The notes under the pieces were generated by a model. It worked only from the letters and a program-made list of their open reading frames with translations, ran no database searches and had not been told where the DNA came from. This document shows positions 1-8,479 of a stretch of DNA of 56,764 nt, in pieces (within the stretch, counting starts at the first letter, position 1; each line of letters begins with the position of its first letter). Location of the stretch: assembly GCA_902781895.1 (NCBI GenBank), contig CACZLA010000011.1, positions 1 through 56,764 on the forward strand, in the 5' to 3' direction. Both the position numbers and the translations under genes were made by a program. Origin of the DNA: an uncultured Lachnospiraceae bacterium. Its GTDB lineage: Bacteria > Bacillota > Clostridia > Lachnospirales > Lachnospiraceae.

Positions 1-925
1 TCATATCCCGGAATACCGCCTTATAGGCAGGGGCTGAATGCATGCTGCAGACTCTTACTGCAAACTTCTCATTCTCTTCGCAGTTGATCATCAAAAACGG
101 CTTATCCATAACCTGATCATGATACTTTCCAAAGAGCATAGCGTCTATGTTCACTCCACACGTAAACTGTGGATCTTTCATGCAAAGATAATAAGCAACT
201 GCTCCGCCCATTGAGTGTCCTGCTAATCCTATACCTTTATCAAAATCGATCATATCGCCTATTCTTTCTTTAGCCAAGTCCAAAGCTGTATAGATATCCT
301 TCGCCCATTCAGGAAGTCGTTCAATCATGAAAACACCAAACCTATCCTGGTACGCATCAATTGCCTTAATCAGTTCCGCATCTGTGCACTTTAGTTTTCT
401 AAGCTTATTAAGAGCACGAAGATTCGGAATCACCGGACTATTTGCTCGTTTCAGAAGCTTCTTATCAAAGAAAATAGGCGCACCATCATCATATTCCGTG
501 CACACACCCTCCCAAGGATGACCGACTGTCATAACTACATATCCTTGAGAAGCAAGCTCTATGCAAAGAAATGAATTTCCCTCTCTGAAGGACTGATAGC
601 CATGATTAAAAATGACGAGTGGGAATTTCTCTCCCGCGATTCTCGGAGCTTCTTCATAAGCCTCTGTTATATTTTCACCGGCAGCAGTTGTCTTATCATA
701 ATTCAACGGAATCTTAAAGGCCTTCTTTACTCCCATAAACATATCACGAGACATGTACTGCGCCTTCTCCATCCCCTTAACAGACTCCTTCTCTACAGGA
801 TAATAAACACGTGCAGAAATCCGTCTATTTGTCCCGGGATACAGAACCTCTTCTCTTTCTTCCCTCGAGGTAAATGTTGTCGTTCCCACCGCATATTTCC
901 CTGTTGGTTTTGGTGCAGTTCTCAT
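1..925 (-). CDS. alpha/beta hydrolase, PAF-acetylhydrolase-like (3' end outside window)
   Basis: I translated this reading frame by hand; it starts at ATG 925 and is still open at the left edge. It shows an oxyanion-type FNHG near residue 105, a nucleophile elbow GHSMGG near residue 235, and an NID motif about 25 residues later. That order matches the Ser-Asp layout of platelet-activating-factor acetylhydrolase-like esterases; the catalytic His would lie beyond the window. No signal peptide is seen, so it is probably a cytoplasmic esterase or lipase. The start codon shares one base with the TetR stop codon (TAATG), so the two are translationally coupled, and the regulator probably controls this enzyme. 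The substrate is unknown. Confidence 0.75.
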   Translation of the reverse strand, partial: MRTAPKPTGKYAVGTTTFTSREEREEVLYPGTNRRISARVYYPVEKESVKGMEKAQYMSRDMFMGVKKAFKIPLNYDKTTAAGENITEAYEEAPRIAGEKFPLVIFNHGYQSFREGNSFLCIELASQGYVVMTVGHPWEGVCTEYDDGAPIFFDKKLLKRANSPVIPNLRALNKLRKLKCTDAELIKAIDAYQDRFGVFMIERLPEWAKDIYTALDLAKERIGDMIDFDKGIGLAGHSMGGAVAYYLCMKDPQFTCGVNIDAMLFGKYHDQVMDKPFLMINCEENEKFAVRVCSMHSAPAYKAVFRDM

Positions 926-1587
926 TATTCTTCACCTCCACACAAATAGATAATTGACTTCGCAAGTGTATTAAACAGCGGTCTTGGATTACACTCCGAT
1001 CCCATAGGAGTCTTGTAGCAGGCTGCAAGGATACAATTCATTTCTATTCCCGTATAAGCGGCCGAAATAAAACTTGCAATCCTTTCAGGCTTATCCCTGA
1101 GCTTATACTTTCTCTTCTTGCTTTCTTTGAAAAGATTTGAAAGTGCCACAGTAGATAGGTATCCCAGACTACTCTGCCCCTTTATTCCACCCATTATTTT
1201 TTCTGCTCTTTCAGGTTCATTGATGGCCAGCACCGTAAGATCAAAATTGATTTTCTGGATATCCATAAGATGCTTCTCCATCACATCAGCAAGGAAGTCA
1301 CATATCTTGTGTACTCCCTCTTCAAAGCTAATTTCATCCTTCGCTCCAAAGACCTTCTCCATATCATCAACGATGTTATAATCCATCCGCATCCCGGAGA
1401 TGACGTCGCTGAGTATCTCATCTAAATCCTTATAAAATCTATAGATTCCTCCCTGAGAAAGACCGGTTTCTTCTATCACATCCATCATAGTCACCATTTC
1501 AACCGGCTTTCGAAGGCATACCCGGTAAGCCGCATCTACAATTGATTTCTTTTTATTATCAATATAATCCTGTGTTACCTTAGGCAT
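925..1587 (-). CDS. TetR/AcrR-family transcriptional regulator
   Basis: The N-terminus (residues about 10-55) is a TetR helix-turn-helix containing ETGLSQGGIYRFYKD. The remaining ~160 residues are a variable helical ligand and dimer domain. I prefer the ATG at 1587 (MPKVTQ) because it sits 6 bases after GAGGTG; a GTG three codons upstream is possible. The length of 220 aa is typical of the family. The gene overlaps the downstream hydrolase by one base. Its promoter carries two near-identical palindromes, so autoregulation is likely. The inducing ligand cannot be read from sequence. Confidence 0.88.
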   Translation of the reverse strand: MPKVTQDYIDNKKKSIVDAAYRVCLRKPVEMVTMMDVIEETGLSQGGIYRFYKDLDEILSDVISGMRMDYNIVDDMEKVFGAKDEISFEEGVHKICDFLADVMEKHLMDIQKINFDLTVLAINEPERAEKIMGGIKGQSSLGYLSTVALSNLFKESKKRKYKLRDKPERIASFISAAYTGIEMNCILAACYKTPMGSECNPRPLFNTLAKSIIYLCGGEE

Positions 1588-1603
1588 CTCATTCACCTCA
1601 CAT

Positions 1604-1627
1604 TAAAATGAATCTTGTTTCATTTTA
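1604..1627. promoter_or_regulatory. operator 1 (promoter-proximal palindrome)
   Basis: Perfect 9-bp arms TAAAATGAA and TTCATTTTA are separated by 6 bp. The site overlaps the -10 of the TetR operon. Its match in arm sequence and spacer length to the second palindrome at 1654 makes a regulator site far more likely than chance. Confidence 0.75.
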
Positions 1628-1650
1628 TCTAACGGATTATCCTCTGTCAA
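1622..1650 (-). promoter_or_regulatory. promoter of the TetR-hydrolase operon
   Basis: On the minus strand a consensus -35 TTGACA (1650-1645) is followed by a 17-bp spacer and a -10 TAAAAT (1627-1622). The -10 hexamer lies inside one arm of the proximal operator, so a bound repressor would block RNA polymerase directly. The expected leader is about 28 nt. Confidence 0.75.
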
Positions 1651-1653
1651 GAC

Positions 1654-1677
1654 AAAAATGAATCTATTTTCATTTTT
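1654..1677. promoter_or_regulatory. operator 2 (upstream palindrome)
   Basis: Perfect 9-bp arms AAAAATGAA and TTCATTTTT with a 6-bp spacer, just upstream of the -35. It is 50 bp centre to centre from operator 1, close to five helical turns, so both sites face the same side of the DNA. Confidence 0.72.
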
Positions 1678-1740
1678 AATGGTATTATTGACATTTGATT
1701 TAACGAAAAAAAGGGAAGCCCTAAAATAGCAGTTGGTGAG

Positions 1741-1777
1741 GAGCGGTGGTTCGTACTTGAACCATCGCTCTTTTTTT
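1741..1777 (+). terminator. strong rho-independent terminator with no obvious upstream plus-strand gene
   Basis: A 12-bp stem (arms 1741-1752 and 1759-1770, one G-U pair) with a 6-nt loop is followed by seven T. It reads rightwards. No plus-strand gene lies before it in the window, so it may end a short transcript from the operator region or insulate the downstream channel gene. Confidence 0.6.
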
Positions 1778-1893
1778 GGTACATTTATCCGTGGGATTAA
1801 AGGGTTCATCTATGGATAAGGCATTATGGAATCCCATAATTCAGAAAAGTCACGATAACTGTTTCGGAAGTATGATCAATCTAGTAGTGTGAT

Positions 1894-1902
1894 GGGGGGG
1901 GG
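1894..1902 (+). repeat. nine-G homopolymer in the channel gene's ribosome site
   Basis: Nine consecutive G lie immediately before tandem ATG codons at 1905 and 1908. The tract occupies the Shine-Dalgarno position, so slippage would change spacing and hence translation. It may also mark a sequencing weak spot. Confidence 0.7.
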
Positions 1903-1904
1903 TA

Positions 1905-3904
1905 ATGATGTTAAAAGGTAATTTCAAAAACAAATGGAGCGTATTCAAAGAAAACAGTCCTACTTCTCATATATGCTTCATGATCGTTGTTGTCAATCTG
2001 GTTTTCATAGGGATTTCAGCGCTTCTCATTTCCATTCTTCCTGAAAACGAAGGCCACAGTATAGGTGAACTGATACGTCTTGCATTTACGCTTATGGTTA
2101 ATCCGAGTGGTAAATATATATACAGTGAAACACCTATATCGCTGATTATTACGACTATAGTCGTTCTGCTCGGTATGATAGCACTTACCGGTGGTACTGT
2201 CGGTTTTATCACCAGACAGCTAAGAATCAGAGATATCTCAATCTTGAGGATCATATAGTCATCCTCAATTATAACAACAAGGTTCCGTCCATAATTCTTG
2301 ATTACGGATTTGATGATGTGAAGAATACATATATCGTCATCCTTGCAAGAGAGAACAAGCAGCATATCCAGGATGAGATAGACAGTCTCTATGACAGAGA
2401 GGGAAGCAAGAAAAGGTTCAAGAATATCATCGTAAGAGATGGTAATCCTATGTCCAAGCTTGACCTTGACAAGATTAATCTCAGCAAAGCAAGAACGGTG
2501 CTTCTTATGACACCGGGCTTTGAGAATGACCGCGTTATGACAAGGGATGCTTCAGGCGATGAGATGAATTTTGAAGTATCAAAGCTTTTCATGTTCATCG
2601 TATGGTATTTCTCATCACTTAAGACTGAATCCAATACTAATATCGTTGTTGAGACCAGCAGCAAGAATATGGAGAAGATGATCAACGATTATCATAAAGA
2701 AAGCTTGAATCAGATGTCTGTTTCCGTGAACTTCAATGAGATCACAGGTAAAATGATAGCTGTTACATCCATAATGCCATCCGTGAATCCGGTTATGAAG
2801 CAGCTCTTCAGCTTCAAGGGCGTTGAGGTTTATATCGAGGATATTCCTGAAGGAAAGACCATAAACGACGAACTTCTTGAGAATCGTTCAGTCATTCCTA
2901 TGTGTGACATGGGTGATAAGAGAGTTTACGTCGCTGAAAATGAAGAAGAACTCGGAAGGAGAAATGGCAGATTCAAGCTCGAGAAGAAGCTGCCGGATAA
3001 GACAATAGTTCCGAAGATCAATTTTGAGAAGTCAAATATCATCATAGTCGGAATCAACAGAAAGCTTCCGTACATTCTCGAGAGTCTTGTCTGCTTCAAG
3101 AGAGAATATGAAAATGATCAGCTGGTAGTTCTTCTTGCCGGAACTCCTGATGAGGAGGAGAGTCTTAAAGAGTTTTATTCAAACCCTGTATATGAAAGCA
3201 TACTCCTTCCGAAAAAGTACAATTACGTAATAGTAAATGATATTTATAATCCTATGGAGGAGCTCGGAAGTCTTACCTCCAATAAAGCAGATTCCATCAT
3301 TTTCCTTTCAAATGATATGGTTTCTGAAGTACATATAGATGAGAAGCCTCTTATGTACTGGTCGAACCTGAAGAAGTCCATAAGACAGAATGAAAATGTA
3401 GATGTTATCGTAGAAATCCTTGATTCTCAGAATCAGAGTATCATAGAGCGTAAGAACAAGGATCAGATTATCGTAAGTGATGAATTCCTCGGTCATGTTT
3501 ATGCACAGCTCGGTAAAAATCCGAAGAGGATAGATGTTATCAAGGATATGATCACGTCTGACGGAGATTCTTCATCTGTAAATGTAGATATGGAGGAACA
3601 GAACGACAGTGACCTTGTCTGTGTTGCAGTAAGGGATTTCTTTGGAGGAAAGAAGTACGACCTTACATTTAAATCCAAGAGAGAGCTTATCATATGGATA
3701 TATGAGGCAACAGCTCACAGAGCGCTTCCTATCGGTATTGTCAGAGATTCAGTAGAATACATATTTGCAAGAACCGACAGCAGTAACGATGACCTTGACA
3801 GCTGTGTACTCCTCGGTGTTGAAGAAGGACAGCTTTCCCCGGGAAATACTGATAAGATTGTACTCGAGGACGATGACGAACTTGTTGTTCTGATGCTTAA
3901 TTAA
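1905..3904 (+). pseudogene. CASTOR/POLLUX-like ion channel with TrkA/RCK-type domains, one frameshift
   Basis: The first frame (1905-2258) has two membrane segments, about residues 24-45 and 82-102. The second frame (open from about 2195, ATG at 2318) runs to 3904. Read in that second frame, 2222-2317 encodes residues such as NLEDHIVILNYN, the usual start of the RCK domain in CASTOR/POLLUX-type channels. The two halves therefore join near 2195-2250 into one protein of about 666 codons, close to family length. A second RCK-like repeat begins near SNIIIVGINRK. The junction acts as a net one-base loss. It may be a real null allele, an assembly error, or, less likely, programmed frameshifting, since I see no good slippery heptamer. 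Confidence 0.75.
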
Positions 3905-3951
3905 CAATAACCTAATAAACCCCGGCGGAGTATGTGAAAGGGAGGTTCATA

Positions 3952-4911
3952 TTACTTAGCTCTGCAGCGTATATCCTCAATTCCTTTGATTAACTGCACA
4001 ATCATCTGATGTGTTGGCGTAGGAACATTGTATTTCTCCCCAAGCCGTATAATACATCCATTCAGTGTGTCAATCTCTGTCAATTGACCTTTTTCGATAT
4101 CTTGCAGCGTTGATGCTCGATGCACAAAGGTGTCAGGTACCAGCTTTTTATAAAACACATCCTTATACTCTTCAGCATTCTTCCAGTAGGTCTTGTATCC
4201 GGCTGCGTCAATAACCTCATATGTCTCCTCGATCAATCTGCTCATGATACTGACTAAATGCTCCGAACACGAAAGCTGTCCATAACTCATGTTTAGGATT
4301 GCTCCCAATGGGTTTAGGGTTGTGTTGTAAAGCATTTTTGCCCATAGAGCCTCTTCCAGTTCCTCTGAAACTTGGGAAGGGATACCGGAATCATCGATTG
4401 CCTGAGCCAGCGGTTCCAGTTCATCCGCTGCATCTCCATGAAGGGAGCCCAGCAAAGTCGGTGCAAGATGTACAGTAACGTTGGTGACACCCGGTGCAGT
4501 TCTCTCAAAACCGGTGATGACCCTTGCATTGAAGACCTGACGAGTCGGGAAATACTCCAGATATGGAACGTCATTTCCCCATCCGTTCTGGAAAATCACA
4601 ATTCGTCCCGTCTGACCAAGTATGTCTGAATACGTATTCAGTTTTCCGGCCACTTCCTCATTTGCCAATGATTTGACCGTGACTATGACATAATCATAGC
4701 CGGAAGGAATTTCATCATAATCTTCGTAAACGGTAAATCGCTCCGGAGAAATTGTGATCTCTCCGAAAATACCGGTACGTTTTAAACCATGTTCCCGCAG
4801 GTACTTGGCTGTTTCGCTTCTGGCCAGAACTGCAGTTTCCATTCCACCACTAATCGTGGCGATAGCAACTGCACAGCCCACTGCTCCTGTTCCTATAACC
4901 AATGCTTTCAT
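3952..4911 (-). CDS. ketopantoate reductase family (ApbA/PanE-like) protein
   Basis: The 319-aa protein opens with a Rossmann NAD(P)-binding motif GTGAVG (residues 7-12). It has a mid-region TVKSLANEE, resembling the substrate-binding Lys segment of 2-dehydropantoate 2-reductases, and a helical C-terminal domain with a conserved-looking LWAKMLYNTTLNP. Known family members reduce ketopantoate to pantoate with NADPH for coenzyme A synthesis; some paralogues act on other 2-keto acids. The start lies only two bases after the nifJ stop and no good ribosome site is seen, so translation is probably coupled. The nifJ context leaves open a fermentative 2-keto-acid role rather than pantothenate synthesis. 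Confidence 0.82.
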   Translation of the reverse strand: MKALVIGTGAVGCAVAIATISGGMETAVLARSETAKYLREHGLKRTGIFGEITISPERFTVYEDYDEIPSGYDYVIVTVKSLANEEVAGKLNTYSDILGQTGRIVIFQNGWGNDVPYLEYFPTRQVFNARVITGFERTAPGVTNVTVHLAPTLLGSLHGDAADELEPLAQAIDDSGIPSQVSEELEEALWAKMLYNTTLNPLGAILNMSYGQLSCSEHLVSIMSRLIEETYEVIDAAGYKTYWKNAEEYKDVFYKKLVPDTFVHRASTLQDIEKGQLTEIDTLNGCIIRLGEKYNVPTPTHQMIVQLIKGIEDIRCRAK

Positions 4912-4913
4912 GT

Positions 4914-7900
4914 TTATTTATGATCCGTAGACATTCCGAGGAATCTCTCGTATCTCTCCTTTGCTCTATCTGTACTCTTTGCAAAAAGCTCTTTTGCATT
5001 CTCAGGGAATGTTCTCTTCAGAAGATTATAACGAACCTCACCATCAAGGAAGTCCTCAAGCGGCGTATCCGGTTCCTTTGAATCAAGATGCATCTCTCCG
5101 GTTTCCGGATCGTATCTCCAAAGCAGCCAGTAACCTGCCTGGACAGCTCTCTTCATCTCCTGCTGAGCTCCTCCCATACCACACTTCATTCCGTGTGCAG
5201 TACATGGTGTATAAGCTACTATTACAGATGGTCCCTTGTGAGCCATAGCTTCCTTAAAGGCTTTAAGGAGCTGCTCCGGACTTGCGCCCATTGCAACCTG
5301 AGCTACATATACATCTCCATAGGTCATAAGCATTGAGCCAAGATCCTTCTTTGGTGATTTCTTACCACTGGATGCAAACTTTGCAACTGCGCCCAGAGGT
5401 GTAGCCTTACTTGACTGTCCACCTGTATTGGAATAAACCTCTGTATCTATAACAAATACATTTATATCCTCTCCTGATGCTATTACATGATCAAGACCTC
5501 CGAAGCCTATATCATATGCCCAGCCGTCTCCACCATACATCCAGAAGGTTTTCTTTGTAAGCTGATCCTTTGCCTTAAGTATCTCATTTATAGCATCAGT
5601 TTCTTCTTTTGAACATCCCTTTTCAAGGGCTTCTTCCATAGCAGCAACATAGTCTTCACTTGCCTTTACGGAAGCATCAAAATCATCATAGAGACTGATC
5701 CAGTTTTCAGCAGCTTCCTTAAGTGCAGGATTTCCTGTTACTTCCAGCAGCTTTTCAGTACGAAGCTTCTCAGTCTCTCTCTGCTGTTTTACAGAAAGAT
5801 ACATACCGAGACTGTACTCTGCATTATTCTCAAATAAGCTGTTGCCCCATGCTACGCCATGACCTTTTTTATTAACTGTATATGGAATTCCCGGCATAGG
5901 TGCTCCCCAAGCCTGTGAACAACCGGTTCCGTTTGCCCAGTAGCAACGATCTCCGAAAAGCTGAGTCATAAGCTTTGCATATGTAGTCTCACCACAGCCT
6001 GCGCATGCAGCAGAGAACTCGAGTAACGGACGTCTGAACTGGCTTCCCTTAACAGAATACGGATCAAAGAAGTCCGGCTTATCATCAAGACCAAGGCAGT
6101 AATTCCAAGCAGTAAGATCAACCTCAGGAACAGGCTGCATGGAAATCGCACCTGTAGGACAGTTATTTACACAGCTCTGGCAGCCGGTACAATCTGCGGT
6201 ACTGCACTGAAGTGTATACTTCATGCCTTCAACGCCCTTACCCTTTGCATCAGTCATTACAACCTCAGGAGGTGCAGCCTTGGCTTCCTCCTCATTTAAA
6301 AGGTATGGTCTTAAAACTGCATGTGAGCAAACAAGCGAACATCTGTTACACTGTACACATTTAGTCGGATCCCATGCAGGAACCTGAACAGCGATATTTC
6401 TCTTCTCAAATGCTGTAAGTCCCATCTCGATAGCACCGTTCTGTCTATCGATAAATGCGGATACAGGGAGATCATCACCCTTCTGCTTATTAAGTGGTTC
6501 CAGGATATTTTTAACAACATCCGGACGGTCATCAATCTCTTCAGTTACCTCATCTGCAGCATCTGCCCAGTCTGCCGGAACTTCCACCTTAGTGAATCCA
6601 CTGATTCCTTTTTCAATAGCCGCGATATTTCTTCCTACTATTGTTTCGCCCTTTTTGAAATATGTTTTCTTAACTGCTTCCTTCAAATACTCAGCAGCTT
6701 CCTCAATTGGTATTATATTTGCTATGGCAAAGAATGCTGCCTGAAGTATAACATTTGTATGTGTGCCCAGCTCAAGCTCGAGAGCTATATCTGTAGCGTC
6801 TATGGTATAGAAGTTTATCTTCTTTTCAGCAAGGTAACGACGAACCTTGGCAGGAAGCATCACATTTAACTCTTCAGGAGTCCATACTGTATTAAGAAGG
6901 AAGCTTCCGCCCTCTTTTATATCTTCCACTATATCATAATCAAGTATGAACTGCTGATTTGAGCATGCAACAAAATCAGCTGAACGTACAAGATAACTTC
7001 CCTTGATAGGCTTATCTGAAAACTTAAGATGTGACTTTGTAACACCAAATGACTTCTTGGCATCATATTCAAAATAAGCCTGAGCATATTTATCTGTGGC
7101 AGAATTGATTATCTCAACTGAGTTCTTGTTGGCACCTACTGTTCCGTCACTTCCGAGTCCCCAGAATTTACATCCTGTTATATGCTTTGGTCTCTTTATA
7201 GAACCCTTCACAACAGGAAGGCTGAGATGAGTTACATCATCCTCAATACCGATAGTAAATGAGTTCTTAGGCTCATCCAGACTCAGATTATTATATACAG
7301 CATGTATCTGATCAGGTCTTGTATCCTTGGATGAAAGACCATATCTACCGCCTACAATTACAACATCAGATTTTTTATTTGTATAAGCTGTGCAGACATC
7401 CTGGAAAAGAGGCTCTCCTGCACTTCCCATTTCCTTGCAGCGGTCAAGTACTGCAATCTTCTTAACAGTCTTAGGCATAGCCTTAAGGAAATGTTCGATT
7501 GAGAATGGACGATACAGATGTACATTCACAAATCCGACCTTCTCGCCAGCCGCATTAAGTACATCAACAGTCTCGCATATTGCACCTGCAACTGAACCCA
7601 TTGCAACGATTACTCTTTCTGCATCAGGTGCACCATAATAATTAAATGTATGATACTCTCTTCCTGTTATCTTTGAGACACCCTTAAGGTAAGACTCAAC
7701 AACATCCGGAAGCTCTGCATAGTCCGTATTGTTTGCTTCTCTTGTCTGGAAATATACATCTCCGTTCTGCACAGTATTTCTAAGCATAGGATGCTCAGGA
7801 TTAAGTGCATTTTCTCTGAAACGTCTTACTGCATCTTCATCCACAAGTTCGTCAAGCTTCGCATAATCTATAACTTCAACCTTTGCCAGCTCGTGACTGG

Positions 7901-8444
7901 TACGGAATCCGTCAAAGAAATGCATAAATGGTATGCTGGACTTAACAGATGCAAGATGTGCAACAGCCGCAATGTCCATAACCTCCTGAACAGAAGATGA
8001 ACAGAGCTGTGCAAAACCTGTCTGACGACAGTTCATTACATCAGAATGATCTCCGAATATACTCATTCCATGAGTTCCTACTGTTCTTGCAGCAACATGA
8101 AGAACTGCAGGAAGTCTCTCTCCTGATATTCTGTGAAGCACAGGAATCATAAGCATAAGACCCTGTGAACTTGTAAAGCTGGTAGCAAATGCTCCTGATG
8201 TTACAGCTCCGTGAACAGCACCGATGGCACCTGCTTCAGACTGCATTTCAACAAGACTTACAGGCTGACCGTAACGGTTCAGTTTTCCTTTTGCGGACCA
8301 TTCGTCCGTATACTCTGCCATAGGGCTCGACGGAGTTATAGGATAAATTGCTGCTATCTCTGAGAAATGATATGCAACAAATGCTGCCGCCTCATTTCCA
8401 TCCATAGTTACCATCGAACCAGGTTTAAATTCATTAAAAGACAT
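4914..8444 (-). CDS. nifJ: pyruvate:ferredoxin (flavodoxin) oxidoreductase
   Basis: A 1176-aa single-chain PFOR that converts pyruvate and CoA to acetyl-CoA and CO2 and passes electrons to ferredoxin in the cytoplasm. The order seen is the N-terminal pyrimidine-binding and gamma domains (about 1-600), two 4Fe-4S motifs (CVQCNRCSLVC near 694 and CTGCQSCVNNCP near 751), then the TPP domain with CAGCGETTYAK near 813 and GDGWAYDIGFGG near 973. A further Cys in the C-terminal HGMKCG completes the third cluster set. Length is normal for the family and no lesion is visible. AAGGGAAG precedes the ATG. It follows the acyl-CoA synthetase fusion by 35 bp, so the two are probably cotranscribed. Confidence 0.97.
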   Translation of the reverse strand: MSFNEFKPGSMVTMDGNEAAAFVAYHFSEIAAIYPITPSSPMAEYTDEWSAKGKLNRYGQPVSLVEMQSEAGAIGAVHGAVTSGAFATSFTSSQGLMLMIPVLHRISGERLPAVLHVAARTVGTHGMSIFGDHSDVMNCRQTGFAQLCSSSVQEVMDIAAVAHLASVKSSIPFMHFFDGFRTSHELAKVEVIDYAKLDELVDEDAVRRFRENALNPEHPMLRNTVQNGDVYFQTREANNTDYAELPDVVESYLKGVSKITGREYHTFNYYGAPDAERVIVAMGSVAGAICETVDVLNAAGEKVGFVNVHLYRPFSIEHFLKAMPKTVKKIAVLDRCKEMGSAGEPLFQDVCTAYTNKKSDVVIVGGRYGLSSKDTRPDQIHAVYNNLSLDEPKNSFTIGIEDDVTHLSLPVVKGSIKRPKHITGCKFWGLGSDGTVGANKNSVEIINSATDKYAQAYFEYDAKKSFGVTKSHLKFSDKPIKGSYLVRSADFVACSNQQFILDYDIVEDIKEGGSFLLNTVWTPEELNVMLPAKVRRYLAEKKINFYTIDATDIALELELGTHTNVILQAAFFAIANIIPIEEAAEYLKEAVKKTYFKKGETIVGRNIAAIEKGISGFTKVEVPADWADAADEVTEEIDDRPDVVKNILEPLNKQKGDDLPVSAFIDRQNGAIEMGLTAFEKRNIAVQVPAWDPTKCVQCNRCSLVCSHAVLRPYLLNEEEAKAAPPEVVMTDAKGKGVEGMKYTLQCSTADCTGCQSCVNNCPTGAISMQPVPEVDLTAWNYCLGLDDKPDFFDPYSVKGSQFRRPLLEFSAACAGCGETTYAKLMTQLFGDRCYWANGTGCSQAWGAPMPGIPYTVNKKGHGVAWGNSLFENNAEYSLGMYLSVKQQRETEKLRTEKLLEVTGNPALKEAAENWISLYDDFDASVKASEDYVAAMEEALEKGCSKEETDAINEILKAKDQLTKKTFWMYGGDGWAYDIGFGGLDHVIASGEDINVFVIDTEVYSNTGGQSSKATPLGAVAKFASSGKKSPKKDLGSMLMTYGDVYVAQVAMGASPEQLLKAFKEAMAHKGPSVIVAYTPCTAHGMKCGMGGAQQEMKRAVQAGYWLLWRYDPETGEMHLDSKEPDTPLEDFLDGEVRYNLLKRTFPENAKELFAKSTDRAKERYERFLGMSTDHK

Positions 8445-8479
8445 TTATCTTCCCTTCTTTCTATTCTGAATACTTTTTA

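Noticed and set aside
2195-2260. Programmed frameshift site in the channel gene
   Set aside because: I found no slippery heptamer with a following stem or an internal ribosome-like signal in the overlap, so mutation or sequence error is the simpler reading.
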